DNA from: DAITMV01 sp046318595
GTDB lineage: Bacteria > Pseudomonadota > Gammaproteobacteria > Burkholderiales > Burkholderiaceae_B
Assembly: GCA_046318595.1 (NCBI GenBank)
Contig: JBKCTV010000015.1
Coordinates: forward strand, 70,922 to 134,921
Reading direction: 5' to 3'
DNA: 64,000 nt
A program made the translations under genes and the position numbers. How positions within the stretch are numbered: the stretch's first letter is position 1; each line of letters begins with the position of its first letter. Below are positions 24,206 through 32,885 of this stretch, in pieces. A model generated the notes under the pieces. It was given only the letters and a program-made list of their open reading frames with translations, ran no database searches and was not told where the DNA came from.

Positions 24206-24790
24206 TTAATTACCTTTGATTGCCTCGACCTGAATCAGTACCTTCACTTCGGGCTTGAAGCCCATGGAAATACCGAAATCCATACCGAAGTCGGTCCGCT
24301 TGAACTCAGCAACGGCGTCTGCACCGCAAACTTCCTTTTTAAGCATCGGATGCTGAATACATTTGAAGCTATTGACTTTCAAGGCAACGGGCCGCGTAAC
24401 GCCGCGCAATGTCAGTTCGCCATCCACGCCAACCAAACGGTCGCCCTCGAACTTGAAAACCGAGCCTTTATAAGTAATAGCGGGATACTTTTCGGTACTG
24501 AACAGGTCGGCTTTTCTGGCGTGAGCATTCATTTTGTCGTTGCCGAAATCGATGGTCGTGGCGTCGATGAGGATATCGATACTGCCGGCTTTTTTGGCCT
24601 GATCGAAGCTGACCGTACCGGTCGTCTTGGTAAACTTGCCGCGCCATACCGACAAGCCACCGAAATGGTCTGCTTCGAAGCTGGGATAGGTGTGGTTCGG
24701 GTCGATGGTATAGGTATCCGCAGCGGCCTGCGCGCCGGTGGCGGCAACTGCCAAAGTAAGCGCTGCCAAGGTGTCGAACATGGGTTTCAT
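24206..24790 (-). CDS. YceI-family periplasmic lipid-binding protein
   Basis: 194 residues with a signal peptide (cut after AQA, about residue 22). The YceI lipocalin-like barrel is recognisable by YTIDPNHTYPSFEADHFGG at the start of the mature protein, KAGSIDILIDATTIDFG, FSTEKYPAITYKG and GELTLRGVTRPV. Members bind isoprenoid-like lipids, possibly ubiquinone precursors, in the periplasm; some are base-inducible. Two Cys (KCIQHP, EVCGAD) may form a disulfide. It is the last of three co-directional genes with a second YceI paralogue and cytochrome b561, an arrangement common in proteobacteria. Confidence 0.92.
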   Translation of the reverse strand: MKPMFDTLAALTLAVAATGAQAAADTYTIDPNHTYPSFEADHFGGLSVWRGKFTKTTGTVSFDQAKKAGSIDILIDATTIDFGNDKMNAHARKADLFSTEKYPAITYKGSVFKFEGDRLVGVDGELTLRGVTRPVALKVNSFKCIQHPMLKKEVCGADAVAEFKRTDFGMDFGISMGFKPEVKVLIQVEAIKGN

Positions 24791-24819
24791 ACAAACTCCA
24801 TCGTGGTTAATCTCAAAAA

Positions 24820-25386
24820 TTACTGTGCCGATGTTACCAGTTTAAATAAAATGGTGACTTCGTCGGCCAAAATATCCGTATCGCGCCATTCACCTTCGCC
24901 AATGGCGAAGTTCAACCGCTTAATCGGCAACTGACCGGTAAACACATGCCGGCCGTTTTGTAATCCAATTTTCACGGGGAAAGCCACCGCCTGGGTACGG
25001 CCCTTGATGGTAAGTTTACCGACCGCCTTGAAAGCGTCGCCGACTGGCGTCAGGCCGCCCAAAATAAATATTCCTTTCGGGTAATTTTTGCTGTCGAACC
25101 ATTCTTTTTTGGTAACCTCCTGGTTGGTAGCGGCATTTCCCAGGTCGAGGCTGGCGGTCTCGATTTCAATTCGGCCCAGACTGTTTTGCAACTGTGTGGG
25201 CAGGTAGTCGATCGTACCGCTTATCTTGCGAAACTGCCCATCGGACAACACGCCCATTTGCTTGAAACGGACGCTGATCTGGCTGGCCGTCGCATCGACG
25301 GAGCCAGCGAGCGCGTTTTGGATAGCCATGCCCAGCAAACCCAACGCCACGAAGGCCCGAGCCAGATTCCGAGTGATCGTTTTCAT
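24820..25386 (-). CDS. YceI-family periplasmic protein, second paralogue
   Basis: 188 residues with a signal peptide (cut after LAG, about residue 28). The YceI pattern is present but more diverged: ATASQISVRFKQMGVLSDG, IEIETASLDLGN, WFDSKNYPKGIF, GKLTIKGRTQAVAFPV. It lacks the DPxHS-type opening of the first paralogue. The start codon overlaps the stop of the cytochrome b561 gene (ATGA), so the two are translationally coupled; 29 bp then separate it from the next yceI gene. The pairing with b561 suggests a role tied to quinone or other lipid-soluble electron carriers. This is inference from context. Confidence 0.88.
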   Translation of the reverse strand: MKTITRNLARAFVALGLLGMAIQNALAGSVDATASQISVRFKQMGVLSDGQFRKISGTIDYLPTQLQNSLGRIEIETASLDLGNAATNQEVTKKEWFDSKNYPKGIFILGGLTPVGDAFKAVGKLTIKGRTQAVAFPVKIGLQNGRHVFTGQLPIKRLNFAIGEGEWRDTDILADEVTILFKLVTSAQ

Positions 25387-25973
25387 TGAATGTCCTTGGG
25401 GCTTGCTGCCATGGATTTGAGAAAGGGAACCATTCGGCTGAGAATATCATCCCGGTTCCAAAAATGATGTTTAAGCGCGATGCATGCATGACCGGTGATG
25501 AAAACCGCCAGGGTCCAAGCCAGCCAAACATGCAGGTCTTTCAAGACGGGCTTGAGCAGGGGGTCGGCATCGATCAAGGTCGGCAATCGAATGATACCGA
25601 ACCAGACCACCGCCACGCCGGCAGCCTGGCTGTAGAGATAACCAACGACAGGAACCAGAAACAGCAGCAGATATAGGGCGGCGTGCCCAGCACCGGCCAG
25701 TAAGCGCGTCAACCACGACATCTGCGCCGGCCATGCCGGAGGACGGCAAACGAGTCGCCAAGCCAGCCGCACGATGACAAGCACAAAAATGCTCACGCCC
25801 AGCCATTTATGATAGCTGTACAGCTTGACCTTGCCGGGCGTAAAACCGGGTATGTCGTTCATCACGACGGCGATACCGAAAGCGAAAATTATCGCCACCA
25901 ATATCAGCCAATGCAAAAGCATCGAAAACGGGTTATATTTTACGGGTTTCTCGGTTTTTATTTGGGATGACAC
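25383..25973 (-). CDS. Cytochrome b561
   Basis: 196 residues from a GTG at 25973. The open frame reaches a TTG at 26012, but the GTG start gives the usual length. Four transmembrane helices with haem-ligating His residues: LLHWLILV in helix 1, YSYHKWLGVSIFV in helix 2, AGHAALYLLLFLV in helix 3, and LHVWLAWTLAVFITGHACIALKHHF in helix 4. These proteins carry two b haems and pass electrons from quinol. It is the first gene of the b561-YceI-YceI operon and diverges from a c-type cytochrome gene 131 bp away. Confidence 0.9.
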   Translation of the reverse strand: MSSQIKTEKPVKYNPFSMLLHWLILVAIIFAFGIAVVMNDIPGFTPGKVKLYSYHKWLGVSIFVLVIVRLAWRLVCRPPAWPAQMSWLTRLLAGAGHAALYLLLFLVPVVGYLYSQAAGVAVVWFGIIRLPTLIDADPLLKPVLKDLHVWLAWTLAVFITGHACIALKHHFWNRDDILSRMVPFLKSMAASPKDIQ

Positions 25974-26104
25974 GGTCTTTTCCGCCTCGGTAACCCTGAA
26001 GATTACAGCCAATCGCCTTTCAAGTTACAATAAGTGGTTTGCTTCTGCATTGACAACGCGTTTCTACGCATTTTCATGCATTTTTATTTTATTCGGAACG
26101 TCGC

Positions 26105-26659
26105 ATGAGCCAGTCCAACGAATCAGGTTTACCTTTCAAGAACGCCCGCCAGCTGCTGACCGGCATTGCATTGGCTTTTATTATTCCTGTGGTCGTCATC
26201 GTTTTGCTGGTCAAATACGTCAACGACCAACCACGCACCGGTGCCGGCGTCGACGCCATGAGCGCCGAGGCGATCGCCGAGCGTATTCGCCCTGTCGCAC
26301 AAATCGATTACCGTGACCCGAACGCCGCGAAAGTACTGAAATCCGGGGATGAGGTTTATGCGGCGGTTTGTGCTGGTTGCCACACGACGGGCGCAGCGGG
26401 TGCACCGAAGCTCGGCGACAAAAGCGGTTGGAGTGCTCGCCTGGCCCAAGGATACGATACGCTGCTCAGACATGCGATCGAGGGTATTCGCGGCATGCCG
26501 GCCAAAGGCGGCAGCCCCGACTTGGACGATATCGAGGTAGCGCGGGCCGTAGCGCATTTGACTAATTCCGCCGGTGCCAATTTCAAGGCACCAGAGCCAA
26601 AAGCAGCTTCGGCCGAAGGCGCTGTGGCAGCGGCTGCACAGCCAGCATCCCAACCTTGA
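26105..26659 (+). CDS. Membrane-anchored monohaem cytochrome c5-like protein
   Basis: 184 residues. An N-terminal transmembrane anchor (GIALAFIIPVVVIVLLVKYV, 20-39) places the domain in the periplasm. The haem site is CAGCH (89-93), and the axial Met is probably M131 in GIRGMPAKGG, as in class I cytochrome c5. The C-terminal 30 residues are Ala/Pro-rich and probably unstructured. This gene next to a Rep/UvrD helicase is seen in many Burkholderiales. It likely donates electrons to a terminal oxidase; no oxidase is in the window. Confidence 0.92.
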   Translation: MSQSNESGLPFKNARQLLTGIALAFIIPVVVIVLLVKYVNDQPRTGAGVDAMSAEAIAERIRPVAQIDYRDPNAAKVLKSGDEVYAAVCAGCHTTGAAGAPKLGDKSGWSARLAQGYDTLLRHAIEGIRGMPAKGGSPDLDDIEVARAVAHLTNSAGANFKAPEPKAASAEGAVAAAAQPASQP

Positions 26660-26727
26660 CTTATTAACTTGCTTTACGCGCTGCCGTGGCTAATCAATCA
26701 CATCGATCTCACAGAGGCCGCAAACAG

Positions 26728-28755
26728 CTACGCTTGCTCCTCTGAGTTGCGGCTGAGCCGGCCGACACCACTGAGTAGATTGCGCAGAGCGCCCAGGCGG
26801 TCCTTAGGGCTCATGCGGGGCGTCTCGTCGGGGATTTTTTCGTCCTCTTCCAAGCGCAGCTCTTTGATGAATCGAGACGGCTGGCAAACTTTGTAATCGC
26901 GGGCTTTTTTACGTTTTTTGCAATACGATACCTGTAAGCTGCGCTGCGCGCGCGTAACGCCCACGTACATCAGCCGGCGCTCTTCTTCGAGACGGTCGGG
27001 GGTCAACTCGCGATCGGCCTCGTCGTTGAAATTCGGCAGAATACTTTCTTCGACGCCAATCAGGAAAACATGCGGAAACTCCAGGCCCTTCGCAGCATGC
27101 AAGGTCGACAGATGAACGGCGTCGGGCGCTTCGCCGTCAGTGCGGCGGTCCAGCATAGTAATCAAGGAGACGCGTTGCGCCAACTCGATCAGGCCCAGCC
27201 TATCCTCTTCGGCTTTCTCGGCCATCCATTTGACGAAATCCTGCACGTTTTGCCACTTGCTTTGCGCAGTGCGTTCGTCATTGTGCTCGTAGAGCCACTC
27301 CTCAAAACCGATAGCTGCCAATAATTCGGGTAGCAGGACGGCGACCGGCTCGGTCCGCGCGCGGTATTCGATCTTATTCAAAAAGCTGCCGAAGGTGCGT
27401 AGGGGTTCGAGCATTTTGCTGCTTAGGTGCTGTTCAGCTCCGGTTTCGAAAAGCGCGGAGAACAACCCCACCCCGCGTTCTCCGGCATACCGGCCGAGCG
27501 CTTCCAGTGTCTGCGGGCCGATGCCGCGCCGTGGGGTGGTAATCGCTCGGATGAAGGCAGGGTCATCGTCGTTATTGGCCATCAGACGCAAATAGGCCAT
27601 CACGTCCTTGATTTCGGCTCGCTCGAAAAACGACTGTCCTCCGGTCAGGACATACGGAATTTTATGCTTGCGCAGCGCCTGCTCGATAATGCGCGCCTGG
27701 TGATTACTGCGGTACAGCACGGCATAATCGGCGAACCGCGCCCGCCGTTCGAACTTGTGCCCCGACAAGATGACCGCGACGCTGTCAGCTTCGTGCTCGT
27801 CGTCATTCATGGGGCTGACCTTGATAGCGTCGCCCATGCCATGGTCAGACCAGAGGGTTTTCGGAAACAGCTTTGGGTTGTTTTCGATGAGCCGGTTGGC
27901 CGCCTGTAAAATACGCACGGTCGAGCGATAATTCTGTTCGAGCTTGATGACCTTGAGCTGCGGAAAATCGACCGTCAACTGCCGCAGGTTGTCCAAAGTC
28001 GCGCCCCGCCAGGCATAAATCGCCTGATCGTCATCGCCCACGGCGGTGAACATCGCACGTGGCCCCGCGAGGAGTTTGAGCAACGCATATTGGCAGGCAT
28101 TGGTGTCCTGCACCTCGTCGACCAGCAGGTAACGCAGCCGATTCTGCCATTTTTCGCGGACCGTGGCGTCGGTTTGCAGCAGGCGCACGGGGCGCAGGAT
28201 CAAGTCGTCGAAGTCAACTGCCTGATAAGCAGCGAGCGTGGCGCCGTAACTCTGGTACATGCGTGCAAACTGCGCCTCGTTTTCGGTCTCGGCCTGCGCG
28301 AGCGCTTCCGCCGGCGTCAACAAGGCATTTTTCCAAAGCGAGACGGCGCTTTGGGCATGCTTGACGAGCTGCTTATCGGTCGTGGCAAGCAATTGCTGCA
28401 CGAGCCCATAAGTATCGGCCGAATCCATGATGGAAAACCGTGCTTTCAGCCCGGCCGCGGCATGCTCTTCACGCAGCAGCCGCATGCCCAGCGAATGGAA
28501 AGTACAGACCGTCAAGCCCTTTGCCTGTGGCTTCTCCAATAAGCCATGCACCCGTTCTGACATTTCCTGCGCGGCCTTATTGGTAAACGTGACGGCGGCG
28601 ATGTTACGCGCACTGACGCCGGCCTGCAGCACCAGATGCGCGATTTTCTGGGTGATGACGCGTGTTTTGCCAGAACCGGCCCCTGCCAGCACCAGACAAG
28701 GGCCATCGAGGTAGAGCACGGCTTCGCGCTGGGCAGGGTTCATGGGGGAGGACAT
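26728..28755 (-). CDS. rep: ATP-dependent DNA helicase Rep (UvrD family, SF1A)
   Basis: 675 residues from the ATG at 28755 (MSSPMNPAQREAV); E. coli Rep is 673. A 3'-5' helicase that helps forks past bound proteins and cooperates with PriA-dependent restart. Motifs: Walker A LAGAGSGKTR (23-32), TFTNKAAQEM, FHSLGMRLLR, VDEVQDTN (DEXQ), GDDDQAIYAWRGA, QNYRS, YRSNHQAR, TLHAAKGLEFPHVF and VGVTRAQR. The open frame extends 32 codons further into the priA end, but that part has no family similarity. The distance to priA is about 38 bp, so the two restart functions are likely co-expressed. Confidence 0.93.
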   Translation of the reverse strand: MSSPMNPAQREAVLYLDGPCLVLAGAGSGKTRVITQKIAHLVLQAGVSARNIAAVTFTNKAAQEMSERVHGLLEKPQAKGLTVCTFHSLGMRLLREEHAAAGLKARFSIMDSADTYGLVQQLLATTDKQLVKHAQSAVSLWKNALLTPAEALAQAETENEAQFARMYQSYGATLAAYQAVDFDDLILRPVRLLQTDATVREKWQNRLRYLLVDEVQDTNACQYALLKLLAGPRAMFTAVGDDDQAIYAWRGATLDNLRQLTVDFPQLKVIKLEQNYRSTVRILQAANRLIENNPKLFPKTLWSDHGMGDAIKVSPMNDDEHEADSVAVILSGHKFERRARFADYAVLYRSNHQARIIEQALRKHKIPYVLTGGQSFFERAEIKDVMAYLRLMANNDDDPAFIRAITTPRRGIGPQTLEALGRYAGERGVGLFSALFETGAEQHLSSKMLEPLRTFGSFLNKIEYRARTEPVAVLLPELLAAIGFEEWLYEHNDERTAQSKWQNVQDFVKWMAEKAEEDRLGLIELAQRVSLITMLDRRTDGEAPDAVHLSTLHAAKGLEFPHVFLIGVEESILPNFNDEADRELTPDRLEEERRLMYVGVTRAQRSLQVSYCKKRKKARDYKVCQPSRFIKELRLEEDEKIPDETPRMSPKDRLGALRNLLSGVGRLSRNSEEQA

Positions 28756-28793
28756 AGCAGCGGATCGCACTTTCAGCAAACGTTGTAAAAAAT

Positions 28794-30890
28794 TCAGAGA
28801 TCGTAGGGATCGACTTCGAGGTACCAGCGCACCGGGCCTTTCATGGCCCAAAGCTCAGCCAGCCAGTCGGTGAGAAAGCGGTGCAACCGTGGGCGCGAAA
28901 TGGATTCTATCAGGAGCTGAGCCCGTTCGACGCCAGCCACTTTTACGACCGTCAACGGAACAGGATCGCACAACCAAAGATCATCGTCTGTGGCGCGCAG
29001 CGTGAGCCCGGTCGCTTTCGCCCGTTGCAAAAAATCAATCGCTTTGGCTAGAGACCCGTGATCAGCACGTAACAAAGCCTGATAGACATACGGCGGTGCG
29101 TGAGCATCCCGACGCTGTGTCAGCTCATCGGCAGCAAACGTCGGATAATCGTGGTGTTGTAGCGCAGCGAACAAAGGGTGATGCGGATAGCGGGTTTGCA
29201 CCAAAACCTGGCCGTCCTGGCCATGGCGACCGGCGCGGCCGGCCACTTGCATCAGTTGCGCAAACAAGCGCTCGGGCGCCCGTGTTTGACTGGAAAACAG
29301 AGCTGCGTCGACATTCAAGGCAACCACCAGCGCGACGTTCCGGAAATCGTGCCCTTTTGCGACCATCTGCGTGCCCACCAGAATATCCGCCCCCCCGGCA
29401 TGCGCCTGATCAAATGCGGCCTGGGCGCTGCCTTTGCGTCGGGTACTGTCGGCGTCGATCCGCAGCAATCGGGCGGTTGGCAGGAAGGCCTGTAAAGTTT
29501 CCTCGATACGCTGGGTACCGCGGCCGAATGGTGTCAGATCCTGGTTACCGCACGCCGGGCAATGACGCGGAACCGGCTCTGCGGCGCCACAATGGTGGCA
29601 CTGCAAGCGCCGGTCCTGACGGTGCCAGACCATGTGGCTGGAGCATTGCTGGCAGCCCGCCACCCAACCGCATGCGCCACAGGACAAGACCGGCGCGTAA
29701 CCGCGGCGGTTCAGGAAAACGAGCGATTGCTGTTTTTTCTCGAAAACCGCTTTGAGTGCCGCCATGACTGGCTTGGCCAAGCCCTCGACCATGAGGTGAT
29801 GCCGAATATCGACAAGCTGAACCGTCGGTAGAACAGCTCCCTGCACCGCACGCTGCGCCAGCCGGTGCAGATGGTAATGGCCCTGCTCGGCTTTTAACCA
29901 TGATTCGAGTGAGGGCGTGGCCGACCCGAGAATGACAGGGCAACCGGTCTGCTGGCCGCGGGCCACGGCCAGATCCCGGGCCGAATATTTGAGGCCTTCC
30001 GATTGTTTGTACGATGGATCGTGCTCCTCGTCCACGATGACGAGCCCGAGCCGCGGCAACGGCACGAACACCGCCAATCGCGTGCCGACGACGACATCCG
30101 CCTCGCCCTGCATCGCCTGCCACCAGTTTTTCAAACGGGGCCCGTCAGCCATGCCGCTGTGCAGGGTGACGACATTCAACCCGGCCAACCGTTGCCTGAA
30201 TAGCTGCTCGGTTTGCGGCGTCAGGTTGATTTCCGGCAGCAGTAACAGGGCCTGTCGTTTTTCCCGAACCGCTTCGATGACACGCTGCAGATAAATTTCG
30301 GTTTTACCGCTGCCTGTGATGCCATACAGCAAATGCACTTGAAACGATGCGCGCGCACTCATGGCAGCGGTTACGGCCTGCTGTCCGGCATTCAATACCG
30401 GTATTTGAATAGCCAAGGCATCATTTTTTTGCTTGTCTGCGGCTACATCGGTTATCCCCTGCGCCGACCGCCAGCGCTCAAGCGCGCGTCGGGTGGACTG
30501 CAGACCTTCGCTGCGAGCACCCAGCGCTTTGAGCGATTTGGGTAGAGCGTCGTGTATCGCGGCTCCTATCGGGTAATGATAGTAATCGGCGGCGAATTGC
30601 AACAAACGCCGCCATGCGGTATCGAGGAGCCCGTTGGGATCGAGCACCGCGATGACCGACTTGAGATTTTCGGGGGCGATGTCGTTGCTCGGGGGATCGA
30701 TTTGCCAGACAACACCCACTCGACGCTTCGTGCCCCATGGCACGAGGACACGGCTACCAAGACAGGGTTCATCCGCCAAAAACCAACGGTAGCTGAACAG
30801 TCCGGGCCGCGGGATATCGATCGCAATCCCAACGATCGAGCCTTCGTTGTTGTTTTCACACGGCGCGGGGTGGATACGGTTTACGGTCAT
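28794..30890 (-). CDS. priA: Primosomal protein N' (replication restart helicase PriA)
   Basis: 698 residues. Recognises stalled forks and reloads the replicative helicase. The N-terminal DNA 3'-end-binding domain (about 1-110) is followed by a DEAH-type helicase core: Walker A GITGSGKT (190-197), DEEH (287-290), GSATPSLES. The zinc-binding insertion between the helicase lobes has CGACGWVAGCQQC and later CHHCGAA and CPACG pairs. Motifs V/VI read VGTQMVAKGHDF and QVAGRAGRHG. Length is normal. The region upstream holds a perfect DnaA box. It lies between hemE and rep, the Burkholderiales order. Confidence 0.95.
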   Translation of the reverse strand: MTVNRIHPAPCENNNEGSIVGIAIDIPRPGLFSYRWFLADEPCLGSRVLVPWGTKRRVGVVWQIDPPSNDIAPENLKSVIAVLDPNGLLDTAWRRLLQFAADYYHYPIGAAIHDALPKSLKALGARSEGLQSTRRALERWRSAQGITDVAADKQKNDALAIQIPVLNAGQQAVTAAMSARASFQVHLLYGITGSGKTEIYLQRVIEAVREKRQALLLLPEINLTPQTEQLFRQRLAGLNVVTLHSGMADGPRLKNWWQAMQGEADVVVGTRLAVFVPLPRLGLVIVDEEHDPSYKQSEGLKYSARDLAVARGQQTGCPVILGSATPSLESWLKAEQGHYHLHRLAQRAVQGAVLPTVQLVDIRHHLMVEGLAKPVMAALKAVFEKKQQSLVFLNRRGYAPVLSCGACGWVAGCQQCSSHMVWHRQDRRLQCHHCGAAEPVPRHCPACGNQDLTPFGRGTQRIEETLQAFLPTARLLRIDADSTRRKGSAQAAFDQAHAGGADILVGTQMVAKGHDFRNVALVVALNVDAALFSSQTRAPERLFAQLMQVAGRAGRHGQDGQVLVQTRYPHHPLFAALQHHDYPTFAADELTQRRDAHAPPYVYQALLRADHGSLAKAIDFLQRAKATGLTLRATDDDLWLCDPVPLTVVKVAGVERAQLLIESISRPRLHRFLTDWLAELWAMKGPVRWYLEVDPYDL

Positions 30891-31230
30891 TTGTTAGAAA
30901 CTTACTTGAAGTGCCGTTCCTAAGCCCCGAAAAAAGCTTTGTTTTACAGAGCCAATCCATACCTGTGGATAACTTTGGGGAAAAACTCGAGAAAGTTAGG
31001 ATAACCCCTCGACTCAAAAGAACTTCTGTATAAAGCGAACTTTTAAGAAAAATATTTTCTCATTTAAAAACAAAAACTTAAACAAAAGAAAGCGACATCC
31101 GAGCGCTTGCTTTCGATTTTTCTTTTGGCTATGCACTGCTTCCCGTTTCTGTGCATAAGTCAAGGAAAGATCATAAAAAACGGCGGTTGCCAAACTAAAA
31201 ATACCCTGAAACCCATGGTAATAGGGCCGA
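30891..31230. other. 340-bp AT-rich intergenic region upstream of priA, with a DnaA box
   Basis: Between the end of hemE and the start of priA, clearly more AT-rich than its surroundings, especially 31010-31100 where A/T runs dominate. It contains a perfect DnaA box and a weaker one at 30996-31004 with two mismatches. The only reading frame is a low-complexity Lys/Phe-rich frame on the minus strand, not considered real. It must contain the priA promoter, but no strong -35/-10 pair was found. Confidence 0.6.
30964..30972 (-). promoter_or_regulatory. Perfect DnaA box upstream of priA
   Basis: TTATCCACA on the minus strand, exactly the strong consensus, 74 bp upstream of the priA ATG. It could make priA transcription respond to DnaA, or be a titration site. 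Confidence 0.55.
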
Positions 31231-32340
31231 TCAATCCGACGAGACGCTGGCACGGTGCCACGCCGGGCTTAACTCATGCACCGCCTGCACCAGCGCTGCC
31301 ACATGCTCGGGTGGGGTGTGTTGAGAAATACCATGGCCCAAGTTGAAAATGTGACCGCTTCCTGGCCCCACCTCGCCAAACCGCGCGAGAATGCTTGACA
31401 CCTGTTCGCGGATTTGAGTCGGCTCGGCAAACAGCGCCATCGGATCCAGATTGCCTTGTACGGCGCAATGCTGGCCGATTTGTGCCCGTGCCCGGCTCAA
31501 ATCCACCGTCCAGTCTACTCCCACAGCATCGACCCCGGTAGCGGCAATTTCCTGCAACCACAAGCCGCCGCCCTTGGTAAAAACGATGTGCGGCACACGG
31601 GTCCGTTGACCCTGTGCATCGACGGCGTAGCGCGTCAATGCACGGAGAATCTGCCGGGTGTAAGCCATCGAAAATATTTGAAAAGCACCATCCGCCAACG
31701 CACCGCCCCAGCTGTCGAAAATCATGACGGCCTGCGCGCCGGCGGCGATCTGGGCATTCAGGTAATCCGTCACCGCGCGCGCGGTGACTCGCAGGATGGC
31801 GTGCAGCAGATCGGGGCGCCGGTACAGCATGGTTTTGATATGCCGGAAATCGCTGCCACCCGCGCCCTCGACCATGTAACAGGCGAGCGTCCAGGGGCTT
31901 CCCGAAAAACCGATCAGCGGTACCTTTCCACCCAAAGCCTGTCGGATGGTGGTGACAGCATCGGTGACATAACGCAAGTCGGTAGCCATGTCGGGTACGG
32001 CCAGCCGAGCCACGGCCTGTTCATCGCGAACCGGCCGCTCGAATTTCGGGCCTTCTCCGTCGGCAAAAAACAAGCCCAGGCCCATGGCGTCGGGTACGGT
32101 AAGGATGTCTGAAAAGAGAATCGCTGCATCCAGCGGGAAGCGCGCCAGGGGTTGCAACGTGACCTCGCAGGCCAGCTCGGGGGTCTTACAGAGCTGCAAA
32201 AAACTTCCTGCGCGTTTACGCGTGACGTTGTACTCGGGCAAATAACGCCCAGCCTGCCGCATCAGCCAAATCGGGGTGTGTACCGTTGGTTGACGAAGCA
32301 AGGCGCGTATGAAGCTATCGTTAGCGAGAGGAGCAAACAT
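31231..32340 (-). CDS. hemE: Uroporphyrinogen decarboxylase
   Basis: 369 residues. Converts uroporphyrinogen III to coproporphyrinogen III by removing four carboxyl groups, in the cytoplasm; haem synthesis. The signature MRQAGRYLPEY (27-37) carries the conserved Arg residues, with the invariant Asp in FSDILTVPDAMG. GFSGSPWTLACYMVEG and the final FNLGHGI also match the family. The start gives a normal N-terminus (NDSFIRALL). It follows atpC in the same direction with 57 bp between. Confidence 0.96.
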   Translation of the reverse strand: MFAPLANDSFIRALLRQPTVHTPIWLMRQAGRYLPEYNVTRKRAGSFLQLCKTPELACEVTLQPLARFPLDAAILFSDILTVPDAMGLGLFFADGEGPKFERPVRDEQAVARLAVPDMATDLRYVTDAVTTIRQALGGKVPLIGFSGSPWTLACYMVEGAGGSDFRHIKTMLYRRPDLLHAILRVTARAVTDYLNAQIAAGAQAVMIFDSWGGALADGAFQIFSMAYTRQILRALTRYAVDAQGQRTRVPHIVFTKGGGLWLQEIAATGVDAVGVDWTVDLSRARAQIGQHCAVQGNLDPMALFAEPTQIREQVSSILARFGEVGPGSGHIFNLGHGISQHTPPEHVAALVQAVHELSPAWHRASVSSD

Positions 32341-32351
32341 GCGGAATCAAC

Positions 32352-32368
32352 AAAAACGGCGAGCGCCG
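32352..32368 (-). terminator. Weak terminator-like hairpin after atpC
   Basis: On the minus strand CGGC-GCTC-GCCG is followed by TTTTT, between the atpC stop and the hemE start. The stem is only four pairs. It may attenuate rather than end ATP-synthase transcripts before hemE. Confidence 0.3.
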
Positions 32369-32397
32369 ACAAGCCTGCATTGTACGGCAAGCACCGT

Positions 32398-32814
32398 TCA
32401 GCGTATTTTGCGTAAATGCTGAATCGCAGCTAGTTGAGCAATCGCAACGGCCAGCTCGGCCTGCGCTCTGGCATAGTCGATATCTCTGGCCTTGTCGGAC
32501 AAGGCCTCCTGGGCTCGTCGCTTGGCTTCCGTAGCCTTCGCCTCATCGAGATCGGCTCCGCGAATCGCCGTATCGGCCAGTACCGTGACACGGTCGGGCT
32601 GAACTTCAAGAACACCGCCCTGCACGAACACCAACTCTTCCTTACCATTCGCCAAGCGAATACGAACCGAACCAGGCCTGATGCGGGTAATCAGGGGGGT
32701 ATGCTTAGGATAAATCCCCAACTCGCCCATTTCCCCGGGCAGGGAGACAAATTCCGCCAGCCCTTCGAAAATGGACTGTTCGGCACTAACAACGTCAACC
32801 TGCAAGGTAGACAT
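32398..32814 (-). CDS. atpC: F1F0 ATP synthase subunit epsilon
   Basis: 138 residues. Part of the central stalk with gamma; inhibits ATP hydrolysis. The N-terminal beta-sandwich (LQVDVVSAEQSIFEGLAEFV, PGEMGELGIYPKHTPLITRI) is followed by a two-helix C-terminal domain (ATEAKRRAQEAL to the end). Length is normal. It is the last gene of the atp operon, 71 bp after atpD. Confidence 0.95.
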   Translation of the reverse strand: MSTLQVDVVSAEQSIFEGLAEFVSLPGEMGELGIYPKHTPLITRIRPGSVRIRLANGKEELVFVQGGVLEVQPDRVTVLADTAIRGADLDEAKATEAKRRAQEALSDKARDIDYARAQAELAVAIAQLAAIQHLRKIR

Positions 32815-32885
32815 ATTTTATTTCTCCTGACCCGGCCGGTCCGCTTGCACTTTGCAGAACAAGCCCGGCACCGGGAAATGCAGCG

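Noticed and set aside
31014..31253. Lys/Phe-rich minus-strand frame upstream of priA
   Set aside because: It only reflects A/T runs and overlaps the hemE end. No ribosome site.
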